A stretch of 64,000 bases of DNA from NCBI GenBank assembly GCA_937921935.1, contig CAKZWQ010000017.1, positions 46,246 to 110,245 on the forward strand, read 5' to 3'. Below are positions 8,755-17,278 of this stretch, piece by piece. The translations under genes were made by a program, and so were the position numbers. Numbering within the stretch: position 1 is the first letter of the stretch; each line of letters opens with the position of its first letter. The notes beneath the pieces were generated by a model. The model was given only the letters and a program-made list of their open reading frames with translations, ran no database searches and was not told the origin of the DNA. This stretch comes from an uncultured Gammaproteobacteria bacterium (GTDB lineage: Bacteria; Pseudomonadota; Gammaproteobacteria; Steroidobacterales; GCA-2729495).

Positions 8755-10854
8755 TCAGTTATCCAGGGACCAGGTAAAGGACAGGGTGACCAGGTTCACG
8801 TCGTAGCCGCGCCAGTTGGCGCCGCTGGCCAGCAGATTGTTGACTGTATCGGGCTGCACACCGTCCAGGGTCCAGTCGTCCACGTCATAGTCTTCAAACA
8901 GGTAAGCCACGCCGACGTCGACCTTGTCGTTGACCTGGTAACGCAGGTCCAGCTCCACCCGGTGCCGGGTGGTATCCAGGTCCGGGAAATCCGAGCGCAG
9001 ACCACTGGTGTTATTTTCGATCTCGCCTGTTGTATCAATGTAGGTATAACCGAGGCGGCCACGAACGCGCTCGACGATCCGCGGTAAATTGATGCTGATA
9101 CCGGCAATCCAGCTCTCATCCTTCTGGTTGGCGGTCCAGTCGGCCGTGCTGAAAGACTGGCTGCCGAACTGGGTGGTTTCCAGTTCATCGTAGCCAAGCT
9201 GACCCGTGAGCACGACATCCTGGCTGAGTTGCAGGCCCGCGTCGAGTGTCACATTGCGGTACTCACCTTCATCCAGGCCGAGATCGGAATCATCGTAGTC
9301 ATCCTGGGCGAATAGCCCGGTGAAGGTGAGATCCAGGCGCTCCGCGGGCTGCAGGGTCACGCTGAGTTCGAGGCTCTCCCGGTCGCGATCGGCAAAATTG
9401 TATTTTCTGAGCAGCGGATTCTGCGGCGGTTGGGTGGCATTAACCGGTTCGTAGTCGTCGCCGTCACGGGTGGCATAACTGTATTTCAGCCGCAGATCGG
9501 CTGCCTCCAGTCCGCTGAGCCTGAGTTCGCCCCAGACTTCATGTTCCTCGGTCTCATCAACCTCGGTGAAGTCGCGCTGGTGATTGTCGTACTGGTAGCC
9601 GACCTGGCCGTTGGTGCCATAGGGGAAGCGATAATTGCCCGACAGGCCCAGGCGATAACGCTCGTAGCCATAGGGCAGGTTGTCGCGTGGCTGACTGGCG
9701 GCGATGCTGTCAGACACGACGTAGTCCCAGGTGTCCCGGGGTGTGTCGTTATCGCGCTCGTCATAGACGAACTCACCCCGCAGGCGCAGTTTCGGCAGTG
9801 GCCGTGACGACACCCGGACATCGGCATAGAGGGTATCGACCTCGCCATCGAAGCGCGTCCTGGGCAGAGCGCCACCAGCCAGGCCAGGATTGACGGTATA
9901 GGGCAGGGCACGATCATCCTGTTCCATCTTGCCGGCAGCCAGCCGACCCGAGATTCGGGTGTTCTCCCAGCCGTGGTAGTCACCGGAAATCATCAGTTGC
10001 TGGAATTCATTGTCGGGCTCCAGGGCGGCACTGCCATCGTCGGCGCCCGGCGCAGGTGCCGTGAAGGGATTCTCCCAATCCAGGCGGCTGGCGTCGTTGC
10101 TGTAGAAAGAGCCCATGTAGCCCACCCGGGCGTTCCAGGTCTCGGCGGCGTAGCTGACGCCGGCTTCCACCGTATCTGTTTCGTCATCTACGGGCCGCAA
10201 CAGTGTGGTGGCCAAGGTCTGGAAGCTCCCTGCCCATAGCTGACGGCCATCGCGTTCCAGGTGTCGATAGTCCACGTCATAGCGCAGGCGCGGTGACTGA
10301 ATAAAGCTCAGCCCGGCATTCCAGGATTCCCGATCCCACTGCGCATCCGCCCCGCGCAGACTCGCATCCAGGGCCGTCATGCCGGCCGTATTGGGTGCTC
10401 GCACCCAGCCGGCAGGCAAATCCTGATTGCCGGCACCCGGGCTGTTGTAGACCGTCTGCGAGTTTTCAAACAGGCGTCGCGGCAGTTCGTCGTATCCCAG
10501 ACGCAGGTCCAGGCGGCCTTGCCAGCCGCCGGACAGGTCAAGCTGGCGCGAATCCAGGCCCAGGTCCTGGCCTTCGGCGCGCCAGCGCAGGGCATTTTCG
10601 CCAAAGTAGTCGGCGGTGAAATCACCCACCAGGAAAGCACCATCATCATCCAGCCCGGTGTAGTCGCCAAACTTGAAGCTATCGTCAGACTGGTAGCCCG
10701 CACCGGCGGTCGTTTCCAGTTTGATGCCCTGGGGATAGGGGCAGTTGGCGCATTGCCAGTTTGTCGGCCGGGTATCGGCTGCTTGGATAGTGCCGCTGAT
10801 CATGAATAGCGGCAGCCACAGACTGATGTTCATGCCTTGGAGGGAGGACGTCAT
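8755..10854 (-). CDS. mtrB: MtrB/PioB-type decaheme-associated outer-membrane barrel
   Basis: MtrB-type proteins are large beta-barrels that sheath an MtrA-type decaheme cytochrome and let electrons cross the outer membrane. The chosen ATG at 10854 follows the mtrA-like stop by two bases and gives 699 residues with a signal peptide (NISLWLPLFMISGTIQA). A longer frame to 10923 lies inside the upstream gene. Right after the signal is a C-x2-C motif (Cys about 35 and 38), found in MtrB proteins of metal reducers. The remainder is alternating amphipathic strands rich in D, Y and R, ending in an aromatic-containing strand. Third gene of the cytochrome operon. Confidence 0.92.
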   Translation of the reverse strand: MTSSLQGMNISLWLPLFMISGTIQAADTRPTNWQCANCPYPQGIKLETTAGAGYQSDDSFKFGDYTGLDDDGAFLVGDFTADYFGENALRWRAEGQDLGLDSRQLDLSGGWQGRLDLRLGYDELPRRLFENSQTVYNSPGAGNQDLPAGWVRAPNTAGMTALDASLRGADAQWDRESWNAGLSFIQSPRLRYDVDYRHLERDGRQLWAGSFQTLATTLLRPVDDETDTVEAGVSYAAETWNARVGYMGSFYSNDASRLDWENPFTAPAPGADDGSAALEPDNEFQQLMISGDYHGWENTRISGRLAAGKMEQDDRALPYTVNPGLAGGALPRTRFDGEVDTLYADVRVSSRPLPKLRLRGEFVYDERDNDTPRDTWDYVVSDSIAASQPRDNLPYGYERYRLGLSGNYRFPYGTNGQVGYQYDNHQRDFTEVDETEEHEVWGELRLSGLEAADLRLKYSYATRDGDDYEPVNATQPPQNPLLRKYNFADRDRESLELSVTLQPAERLDLTFTGLFAQDDYDDSDLGLDEGEYRNVTLDAGLQLSQDVVLTGQLGYDELETTQFGSQSFSTADWTANQKDESWIAGISINLPRIVERVRGRLGYTYIDTTGEIENNTSGLRSDFPDLDTTRHRVELDLRYQVNDKVDVGVAYLFEDYDVDDWTLDGVQPDTVNNLLASGANWRGYDVNLVTLSFTWSLDN

Positions 10855-10856
10855 GC

Positions 10857-11765
10857 TTAGCGCATCTGGGTGATGCCGGACGGGTGGTTCGACCCGTGCA
10901 CCTGGGCGTGGCAGTTCAGGCAACTGCCGCCCAGCACCAGGGCCGACGGCGAGCCGCCGGGCAGGCTGCCAGCGGTCAGGCTAAGGCTGGGGTGCCCGGC
11001 CTGGGAGTGGCATTGCTGACAGAGCAACGGTGCGCGGCGTGTCAGCATGGCCGGATGGTTAGAGCCGTGCGGCGCATGGCACAGGGCGCAGTCTTCCGTC
11101 ACGGGCTGGTGTTCGAAGGCAAAGGGGCCACGCTTCTCCGCGTGACACTCGTAGCAGGTTTCGTTCAGGGTCAGGCGTTTCAAAGAGCCTTGTGTTGCCG
11201 AACCGTGCGGGGCGTGGCAACTGCTGCAGTCCATTTTCCCGAAGCGAACCGGGTGGGCGTAGGGTTTCTGAGCCTGGCCCCGCTGCCGCTGATGGCAGTC
11301 ATAACAAACGTCCGCCTGGGTGGCTTCGGCCAGGACCGGATCTTTCGCCAGATGGGAGTTATGGCAGGACGCGCAGCTTAAGTCCTGGGCGGCGTGTTCC
11401 CCCGCATGCCATTCAGCGCCCACCGGGCTTTCATGACAATTCAGGCAGGCTGCGTTCTGCTCATCGACAGGCGTGAGAGCACCCTCACCGAAAGTCACCA
11501 CCGATTCACGCCCACCCATAGGGTGACTGCCTTGGGCACCATGGCAGCTTTCACACTCCAGCTGAGCAAAAGGCGTGCGGGCATCTCCGCGTTCGCCATG
11601 GGGACTGACAAAAATACCCTGCAGCTCGGGCTGCCGGTGACAGCCCAGGCAACCGTCCGCACCGCCGCGACTGAAGGCGGGCTCGTCAGCTTCATCCTGG
11701 GACCAACCGGCTCCGGTCATCAGCAGGCTGGCCAGCATCAGGAGTATTGCTGCAGTGGTTTTCAC
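10857..11765 (-). CDS. mtrA: DmsE/MtrA-type periplasmic decaheme cytochrome c
   Basis: A 302-residue secreted cytochrome with an N-terminal signal peptide (TTAAILLMLASLLMTGAGWS) and exactly ten CXXCH motifs that I counted, the DmsE/MtrA count and size. The GTG start at 11765 directly abuts the stop of the MtrC-type gene with no intervening base, and its own stop is two bases before the MtrB-type start. In characterised systems MtrA sits in the MtrB barrel and passes electrons from periplasmic donors to the surface cytochrome. The gene is otherwise typical, with CXXCH spacing of about 20-35 residues. Confidence 0.95.
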   Translation of the reverse strand: MKTTAAILLMLASLLMTGAGWSQDEADEPAFSRGGADGCLGCHRQPELQGIFVSPHGERGDARTPFAQLECESCHGAQGSHPMGGRESVVTFGEGALTPVDEQNAACLNCHESPVGAEWHAGEHAAQDLSCASCHNSHLAKDPVLAEATQADVCYDCHQRQRGQAQKPYAHPVRFGKMDCSSCHAPHGSATQGSLKRLTLNETCYECHAEKRGPFAFEHQPVTEDCALCHAPHGSNHPAMLTRRAPLLCQQCHSQAGHPSLSLTAGSLPGGSPSALVLGGSCLNCHAQVHGSNHPSGITQMR

Positions 11766-13919
11766 TTACAGCCCGTGCAACTCGCCTACGTCGGCACTGC
11801 GGCCCGGACCATGGCAGACATCGCAGGTTTCGATGACTGTCCCTTCTGACTGGGAAATCAGGGTCCCGTCCACTGTCTGTACCGCGTCGAAAGCACCGCC
11901 GAATTGTTCCATGTGGGAAACAGCGGCGGGGCGATCATGGCAGCCCCAGCAGGCGGCTGCGTTGGGTGTGATATTCAGATCGTCGTATGGGTCATCAATG
12001 TCAGCGGCAATGTCGATCGTGGCTGCCAAGGCAAAAGCGCCGACGGGATAGTAGGTGTTGGACAGGTGGCAACCCTCACAGTTCGCCAGGTTGCCCGGAT
12101 ACACCACTTCTCCGAAGTCCGCCGGGTTGCCACCGCGGCCATATACAACAAAGGCATTGTCCCGCTCTTCACCCCGATGAATCGCATGAACCATCGTTTT
12201 GAATTCAATGGTTTCCTCGTCTTTGCCGTCCAGCGAGTTGGAGCTATCCACGCCGCCGTCAATCCGCTCGGCGATGTCTGTGGCGTTGGAATTGTGGCAG
12301 GTCACGCACAACTCGATATTGTCGGTGCGGTTTGATCCATGGAGGCTAATCACGCCATGACAGCCATTACAGCTGTCGATATCGACGATCTTCCGTCTGT
12401 CTATAGGCAGTCCGTCCGTAATGGCGTAGCCTATGGACTCGCCCCCAATGGGTACTCTATTTCCATCCACTCTGCCGCGCGCCTCTGCAGCCGCCGTGCC
12501 GGATCCTTCGACGAAGGCTGGAACGGAGTCTGCGGAGGTCACGGTGAAAGTACCGTCCAGATTATCGACACCATCGCCTTTCACATCCAGGCGGAACGGC
12601 TGGGCCGGTGTGCCTGAGGCGGAGCCGCTGCCGCTGCCCGTATTGTTGATATCAAAATTATCCCAGGCAATGTTGACCCGCAGCCTATCGATAGCTGGGT
12701 CGTTCAGTATGTCGTAGGGGGTATCGGCGTTGGTGGGGTCGGTAACCGACACCTTAGCCACTGGGAATTCTCCTGGCGCAGTATTCACCACTTCAATCAA
12801 AGACAGTTCGAAGGCGGCGGCGGCTTCCTTTTCCGTAATCACATGGGCTTCCTCAACCCCTATGTCACCGCCTGGGCGATGGCAATTGGCGCAGGCATCG
12901 TTGCCAGCACTGATGCCGCTGCCATGATTCTCGCCTGTCTCGAAGTTGACGTCGTCATGACAGGAGCCGCAGGTCTCCGCAGTAGGAACACTAATCCAGT
13001 TGCCGGCGTCGGGGGTGTCAGGGTTATTCTCGTCGTGACAGCCCCGGCAATTGCGAATGTCCTGGGGATAGACGACGTTTGAATAATCGTGGGGCCGGTC
13101 GCGGAAGCCGTAAATGACGTACTGCCCGCCGTCAACGACGCTCGGCAGGTCTGCGCCGTAATGGATCTTGTGGGCCATGACTTTCATATCCACCGTGTTG
13201 CCGCTCTGGGCATCGGTGGAGCCGGGATTGTGGCAACTCATGCAACCCTGCACGGCGCCGCGGCCATCGCCGTGCAGTGACAGCTGATCATGGCAGACGT
13301 TACAGCTTGCATCGTCGACGATTTCCCGCGTAAACAGGCCCGTCGTTGCGCCGGTGGCCGGCAGAAAGTCGTAGACGGGGTTGATGACGGGTGCAAAACC
13401 CCGGATCTCGAAGCTGGCCCGGTGGGTCAGGTTGCTGTTGAATTCAACGCCCGGGACGTTGGCCACATCGGTGGCGTAGGTGTATTGATAAGTCCCGTCG
13501 CCGTTGTCCGTCAGCTCACCGGCTGTGCCGTTCTCGGTCGTGGCCTGCACCTGGTCCTCAGTGCCCGGACCAATGCCGTTGGCTTCCTCGATCCGGTTGA
13601 TATAGCTCTGCCAGGCGCTGGCATCGCCATCGGTGCCGGGCACCAGTTTGGCGATGGTGAAACTGATGGCACTGGCGGGTAAGCCGACAACGGCGGTGCC
13701 GCCGCCATCCGCCAGGCTGAAGTTCATGACCGGAGGGCTGGCGATAGTCACCTCGCCGATGGCGGCTGCCAGTTGGGTCGCGTCGGCGATATTCACCGTG
13801 GCCGGCGCGCCGGGTGGTCCCGGGGCTCCGTCGTCACCATCATCGCCGGAGCAGCCGGCCAAGCCAGCAGCTACCAATACAAGCAGGCCTATACGCGGCC
13901 AACCGCCAGATGCGTGCAT
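11766..13919 (-). CDS. mtrC: OmcA/MtrC-type decaheme outer-surface lipoprotein cytochrome
   Basis: The start is the ATG at 13919, preceded by a G-rich Shine-Dalgarno; the frame extends upstream without coding character. The 717-residue product opens with a lipoprotein signal ending L-A-G-C (Cys about 23) and a low-complexity GDDGDDGAPGPPGAP segment. Ten CXXCH motifs are present: five in the middle and five in the C-terminal part, separated by a beta-rich domain. This two-by-five arrangement is that of OmcA/MtrC family cell-surface cytochromes, which reduce extracellular minerals or other acceptors. First gene of the operon with MtrA- and MtrB-type partners. Substrate is not deducible. Confidence 0.95.
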   Translation of the reverse strand: MHASGGWPRIGLLVLVAAGLAGCSGDDGDDGAPGPPGAPATVNIADATQLAAAIGEVTIASPPVMNFSLADGGGTAVVGLPASAISFTIAKLVPGTDGDASAWQSYINRIEEANGIGPGTEDQVQATTENGTAGELTDNGDGTYQYTYATDVANVPGVEFNSNLTHRASFEIRGFAPVINPVYDFLPATGATTGLFTREIVDDASCNVCHDQLSLHGDGRGAVQGCMSCHNPGSTDAQSGNTVDMKVMAHKIHYGADLPSVVDGGQYVIYGFRDRPHDYSNVVYPQDIRNCRGCHDENNPDTPDAGNWISVPTAETCGSCHDDVNFETGENHGSGISAGNDACANCHRPGGDIGVEEAHVITEKEAAAAFELSLIEVVNTAPGEFPVAKVSVTDPTNADTPYDILNDPAIDRLRVNIAWDNFDINNTGSGSGSASGTPAQPFRLDVKGDGVDNLDGTFTVTSADSVPAFVEGSGTAAAEARGRVDGNRVPIGGESIGYAITDGLPIDRRKIVDIDSCNGCHGVISLHGSNRTDNIELCVTCHNSNATDIAERIDGGVDSSNSLDGKDEETIEFKTMVHAIHRGEERDNAFVVYGRGGNPADFGEVVYPGNLANCEGCHLSNTYYPVGAFALAATIDIAADIDDPYDDLNITPNAAACWGCHDRPAAVSHMEQFGGAFDAVQTVDGTLISQSEGTVIETCDVCHGPGRSADVGELHGL

Positions 13920-14036
13920 AAACCCCGTCCCCGGTCTTCTAATTACGTCTTGAGGCGTATTTAATAATGTCAGGATAGCGCCCCGGCTTGGACTGGGGCA
14001 AATACCTATAGAAATTTCGGGGCCCGTTTTGCCAGT

Positions 14037-15350
14037 TTGCCTGACCACAGCATGACAGTCATCGCCCGGCTGCTTGGCGCCGGCATGCGGCGCGCCAGCC
14101 GGGGCGCCCTGCAGTTCGATGCATCACCGGCCAGCTTGCCGGCCCCCGTGCCTGGTCATCGCTATCTGTTGTACTTGCATGTGCCCTTCTGTGAGTCGCT
14201 GTGCCCCTTCTGTTCCTTCCATCGCGTGCAGTTCAGGCCTCGGCAGGCGCAGCCTTACTTTGAGGCCCTGCGCGCAGAAATCGCCCATTATGCGGACAGA
14301 GGTTTCGATTTCGGTGAGGTCTATGTGGGCGGTGGCACCCCAACCGTCATGCCTGATGAGCTGGCCCGGACCCTGGGCCTGATCCGCGCGCGTTTCTCGG
14401 TGACAGACATCTCCGTGGAAACCAATCCGAACCATTTGACGCCGCCGGTCCTGCAAGCCTTGCAGGCCGCCGGGGTTAACCGTCTGTCGGTGGGTGTGCA
14501 GTCCTTTGACGATGTCTTGCTCAAGCGCATGGGGCGTTACCAGGCGTATGGCTCAGGCCTTGAGACCGCAGATCGCCTGGCCCGCGTGCAGGCGGCCTTC
14601 CCGACGGTGAATGCCGACCTGATCTTCAATCTGCCAGGGCAGAGTGCGGACAGCTTTGCCCGGGACCTGGAGATTCTCCGGCAGGAGGTTGGCGTAACGC
14701 AGGCGTCGTTCTATCCCCTGATGGCAACACCGTCGACGCGCGCGCGCATGCGGGCGGAGATGGGGGAGTCCGCGGCGGACAACGAGCAGGCTTTTTATCA
14801 AATGATCGAGCCGGGTCTGGGTCGTGCCTATCGGGCATCGTCTGCCTGGTGCTTTTCTCGCGGTGCCGGCCGGGTGGATGAGTATGTGGTTGATAATGAA
14901 GACTATGTGGGGGCCGGCAGTGGGGCCTTCGGGTATCTGCAGGGCCAGTTGCAGGCCAGCACCTTTTCCCTGCGCGACTATCAGGCGCGGGTGGCGGCGG
15001 GGCACACGGGGGTTACGCACAGTCGCGATTTTTCACGGCGCGAGCAGCTGCGTTATCACCTGCTGATGCGCCTGTTTGGCCTGCGCCTGGATAAACGACT
15101 GACGACGGAACGCTTTGGCGCCGGGGCCTTGCGCAGTCTGCTCCCGGAGCTGGCTGCTTTGAAGCTGCTGGGTGCGATTCGTGAGGAGGATTCAGTCTTG
15201 CATCTGACGCCCCGCGGCAGGTATTACTGGGTGGTGTTGATGCGGGAATTTTTCTCCGGGGTTAACCGCTTTCGCGAGGTGATGCGCGAGGACTGGCGAT
15301 CCGGACCTTCCCGAGGAAGGCTGCCGACAACGCAGGGGAGCACACGATGA
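14037..15350 (+). CDS. HemN/HutW-like radical SAM protein coupled to a NapC-type cytochrome
   Basis: A 437-residue (TTG 14037) or 432-residue (ATG 14052, more likely) radical SAM protein of the coproporphyrinogen-dehydrogenase-like group. The C-x3-C-x2-C cluster motif (FCESLCPFC, Cys about 52, 56, 59) is followed by VGGGTPT, ETNP and the VNRLSVGVQSFDD block. The C-terminal domain resembles HemN/HemW/ChuW-HutW. A separate HemW is encoded at 27501-28688, so this is a second paralogue. Its stop overlaps the start of the NapC-type cytochrome (ATGA), implying translational coupling, and it is divergent from the MtrCAB operon. The reaction is unknown: anaerobic haem synthesis, haem modification or haem breakdown are all possible. 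Confidence 0.85.
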   Translation: MPDHSMTVIARLLGAGMRRASRGALQFDASPASLPAPVPGHRYLLYLHVPFCESLCPFCSFHRVQFRPRQAQPYFEALRAEIAHYADRGFDFGEVYVGGGTPTVMPDELARTLGLIRARFSVTDISVETNPNHLTPPVLQALQAAGVNRLSVGVQSFDDVLLKRMGRYQAYGSGLETADRLARVQAAFPTVNADLIFNLPGQSADSFARDLEILRQEVGVTQASFYPLMATPSTRARMRAEMGESAADNEQAFYQMIEPGLGRAYRASSAWCFSRGAGRVDEYVVDNEDYVGAGSGAFGYLQGQLQASTFSLRDYQARVAAGHTGVTHSRDFSRREQLRYHLLMRLFGLRLDKRLTTERFGAGALRSLLPELAALKLLGAIREEDSVLHLTPRGRYYWVVLMREFFSGVNRFREVMREDWRSGPSRGRLPTTQGSTR

Positions 15351-15931
15351 CCGAAGACGAAAAAGAGCCGGGTCCGCTCTGGCGGCGACCGCGAGCACGT
15401 TGGGCCCTGGGGGTTCCGCTGGGGGCAGTGCTGGCATTTTTTCTGGGTGCCGCCGGCCTGGGTACCTTCAATTTCGTGATTCACGAAACCAGCACTAATG
15501 AGTTCTGTTTCGTCTGTCACTCACATGAAGCCTTCATTCGAGCTGAATATGAGGCCTCATCCCACTTCAGTAATGCCTCGGGTGTCAGGGCTGACTGCGC
15601 TGATTGCCATTTGCCCCATGAATGGTGGCCCCTGGTTACAACCAAGGCCATTGTTTCCCTGGACATCATTCCCGAGCTGATGGGCAAGCTGAACACGGCG
15701 GAGAAATACGAAGCGCATCGGGGTGCAATGGCCGAGAAGGTCTGGTCAGAATTCCGGGAAAATGACTCGCAGTTTTGCCGCAGCTGTCATGATCCGGCTG
15801 CGATGAAGGCTGAAAAACAGTCGCCCATGGCGGCCCGGATTCATGCTGCACTGGAACCAGGGGGCAAGACTTGTATCGATTGCCACCGGGGTATTGTTCA
15901 CGCCCTGCCGCAGGCGGCAGCCGGGAACTAA
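15347..15931 (+). CDS. NapC/NirT-family membrane tetraheme cytochrome c (quinol dehydrogenase)
   Basis: The 194-residue protein has a basic N-terminus, one membrane anchor (about residues 19-38) and four CXXCH motifs in the periplasmic part. That is the NapC/NirT/CymA architecture, in which quinol is oxidised and electrons pass to periplasmic cytochromes or reductases. With the divergent MtrCAB-type operon beside it, the likely role is to feed the MtrA-type cytochrome, as CymA does in Shewanella. The start overlaps the stop of the radical SAM gene by four bases. Confidence 0.93.
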   Translation: MTEDEKEPGPLWRRPRARWALGVPLGAVLAFFLGAAGLGTFNFVIHETSTNEFCFVCHSHEAFIRAEYEASSHFSNASGVRADCADCHLPHEWWPLVTTKAIVSLDIIPELMGKLNTAEKYEAHRGAMAEKVWSEFRENDSQFCRSCHDPAAMKAEKQSPMAARIHAALEPGGKTCIDCHRGIVHALPQAAAGN

Positions 15932-15932
15932 G

Positions 15933-15961
15933 GCAGCCCGCGGCTGATTGCCACGGGCTGC
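15933..15961. terminator. Stem-loop between convergent cytochrome genes
   Basis: Two 8-base arms (GCAGCCCG at 15933-15940 and CGGGCTGC at 15954-15961) enclose a 13-base loop, directly after the NapC-type stop and before the convergent monoheme cytochrome gene. No T-run follows on either strand, so it may be a weak bidirectional terminator or an mRNA 3' end stabiliser. Confidence 0.4.
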
Positions 15962-15985
15962 TCAGTCAATCTGCATATTGGCAAT

Positions 15986-16288
15986 CTACATATTAGCTTT
16001 TGCCAGGAAGGCTGCCAGATCAGCGATATCCTGATCGCTGACCTTGCCCACATCCGGGTGACCGGAGCCAGCCGCAGCGACTTTCTTGATAGCGCCATCA
16101 ATTGCTGACTCGCTCAGGCCAGCGAAGTCTGCAGGTGTATGGCAGGCCGTGCAGGCCGCAACTTTTTTCTCACCTGCTGTGGCGTCACCCTTGGGTGCAG
16201 CACCCTCATGGCCGCCCGCCAGGGCGAGGGATGCAAAGCACAGGCAGGCTGGCAGGGCCAGCCAGTTCAGGCGTCTTATCGTCGTCAT
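15986..16288 (-). CDS. Small monoheme cytochrome c
   Basis: A 100-residue periplasmic protein with a signal peptide (cleavage near LALAGG) and one CXXCH (CTACH, about residues 46-50), of the cytochrome c5/c553 size class. Normally a Met in the C-terminal half is the sixth haem ligand, but the only downstream Met is the last residue; His at about 77 (GSGHPDVG) is the only other obvious candidate ligand. It could shuttle electrons between the NapC-type and MtrA-type cytochromes. It is convergent with the NapC-type gene. Confidence 0.88.
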   Translation of the reverse strand: MTTIRRLNWLALPACLCFASLALAGGHEGAAPKGDATAGEKKVAACTACHTPADFAGLSESAIDGAIKKVAAAGSGHPDVGKVSDQDIADLAAFLAKANM

Positions 16289-16474
16289 GTCTAATACCCC
16301 TATAGATTCTTGGATTCAGGCCAGGGAGGCCGGGATGTTTGTTTCCTGCAATCCCCGTTTAATTCGCCGGGAATCAGTGGCTGGATTCGGGTCCGATGGC
16401 AGAACACGCTGTGTCAGAATAGCCCGCTTTCTGATCGCCAGTCCCTGGCGGGCCATGGTTTGCGGAGGCAATTA

Positions 16475-17272
16475 ATGAATATCGTGATCACCGGCAGTAC
16501 CAAGGGTATCGGACTGGGTATGGCCCGGGAGTTCCTCAAGCGCGGCCACGATGTGGTGATTTCCAGCCGGCGCGCCGATGCTGTCGACACCACGGTCACG
16601 GAATTGCGCGCGGAGTTTCCTGACCGCCGTATCGCCGGTCAGTCCTGCGATGTTGTCGAGTACGCGGCTGTCGAGGCCTTGTGGGAATGTGCGGTCCGGG
16701 AGTTGGGGCAGGTTGATATCTGGGTCAACAATGCCGGCCGCGACGGCACGAAGGTGCCTTTTTTCGCCTTGCCGCCGGAAGATTACGTGCAGACCGTGCA
16801 GACCAATGTGATTGGCATGATGCATTGCTGCCGGGTCGTTATCCCGGGGATGTACAAGCAAGGCAGTGGCAAAATTTTCAATATGGAAGGTTTCGGCAGT
16901 AACGGGCAGGTACGTCCGGCCATTGCGCCCTATGGGACAACCAAGTACGCGGTTAAGTACCTGACCAAAGCCCTGGCCCTGGAGCTGAAGAATACGCCCG
17001 TTCAGATGTGCTATCTGAGCCCCGGCATCGTAGTAACGGATATGTTGGTGCCGCCGCCGGATCAGCGCGGTGAGGGTTGGGAGCGGAGCAAGAAGATTCT
17101 GAATATCCTGGCCGATACGGTTGAGACCGTGACGCCTTTTCTGGTGGAAGGCATGCTCAAAGCGAACAAGAACGGCGCCGCGGTGCGCTGGCTTACGCCG
17201 GGCAAGGTGCGTCGTCGCTTCGCCACCAGCCTGTTCCGCAAGCGCGATATCTTCGGGCCGCTGGGTTTCTGA
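16475..17272 (+). CDS. Short-chain dehydrogenase/reductase
   Basis: The start at 16475 is supported by GGAGG eight bases upstream and by the family N-terminus (NIVITGSTKGIG); an in-frame extension to 16310 lacks coding character. The 265-residue product has the TGxxxGIG cofactor motif at about 6-13, the NNAG motif and a YxxxK catalytic pair (YGTTK). The pattern of IWVNNAG, FNMEGFGSNG and LSPGIVVTDML is reminiscent of the NYC1/NOL chlorophyll b reductase type of SDR. That is a resemblance from memory, and the substrate here is unknown. Confidence 0.85.
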   Translation: MNIVITGSTKGIGLGMAREFLKRGHDVVISSRRADAVDTTVTELRAEFPDRRIAGQSCDVVEYAAVEALWECAVRELGQVDIWVNNAGRDGTKVPFFALPPEDYVQTVQTNVIGMMHCCRVVIPGMYKQGSGKIFNMEGFGSNGQVRPAIAPYGTTKYAVKYLTKALALELKNTPVQMCYLSPGIVVTDMLVPPPDQRGEGWERSKKILNILADTVETVTPFLVEGMLKANKNGAAVRWLTPGKVRRRFATSLFRKRDIFGPLGF

Positions 17273-17278
17273 TCAGGT

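Noticed and set aside
13920..14036. FNR- or ArcA-type site between the mtrC-type and radical SAM genes
   Set aside because: I looked for a TTGAT-N4-ATCAA-type dyad and found no convincing match.
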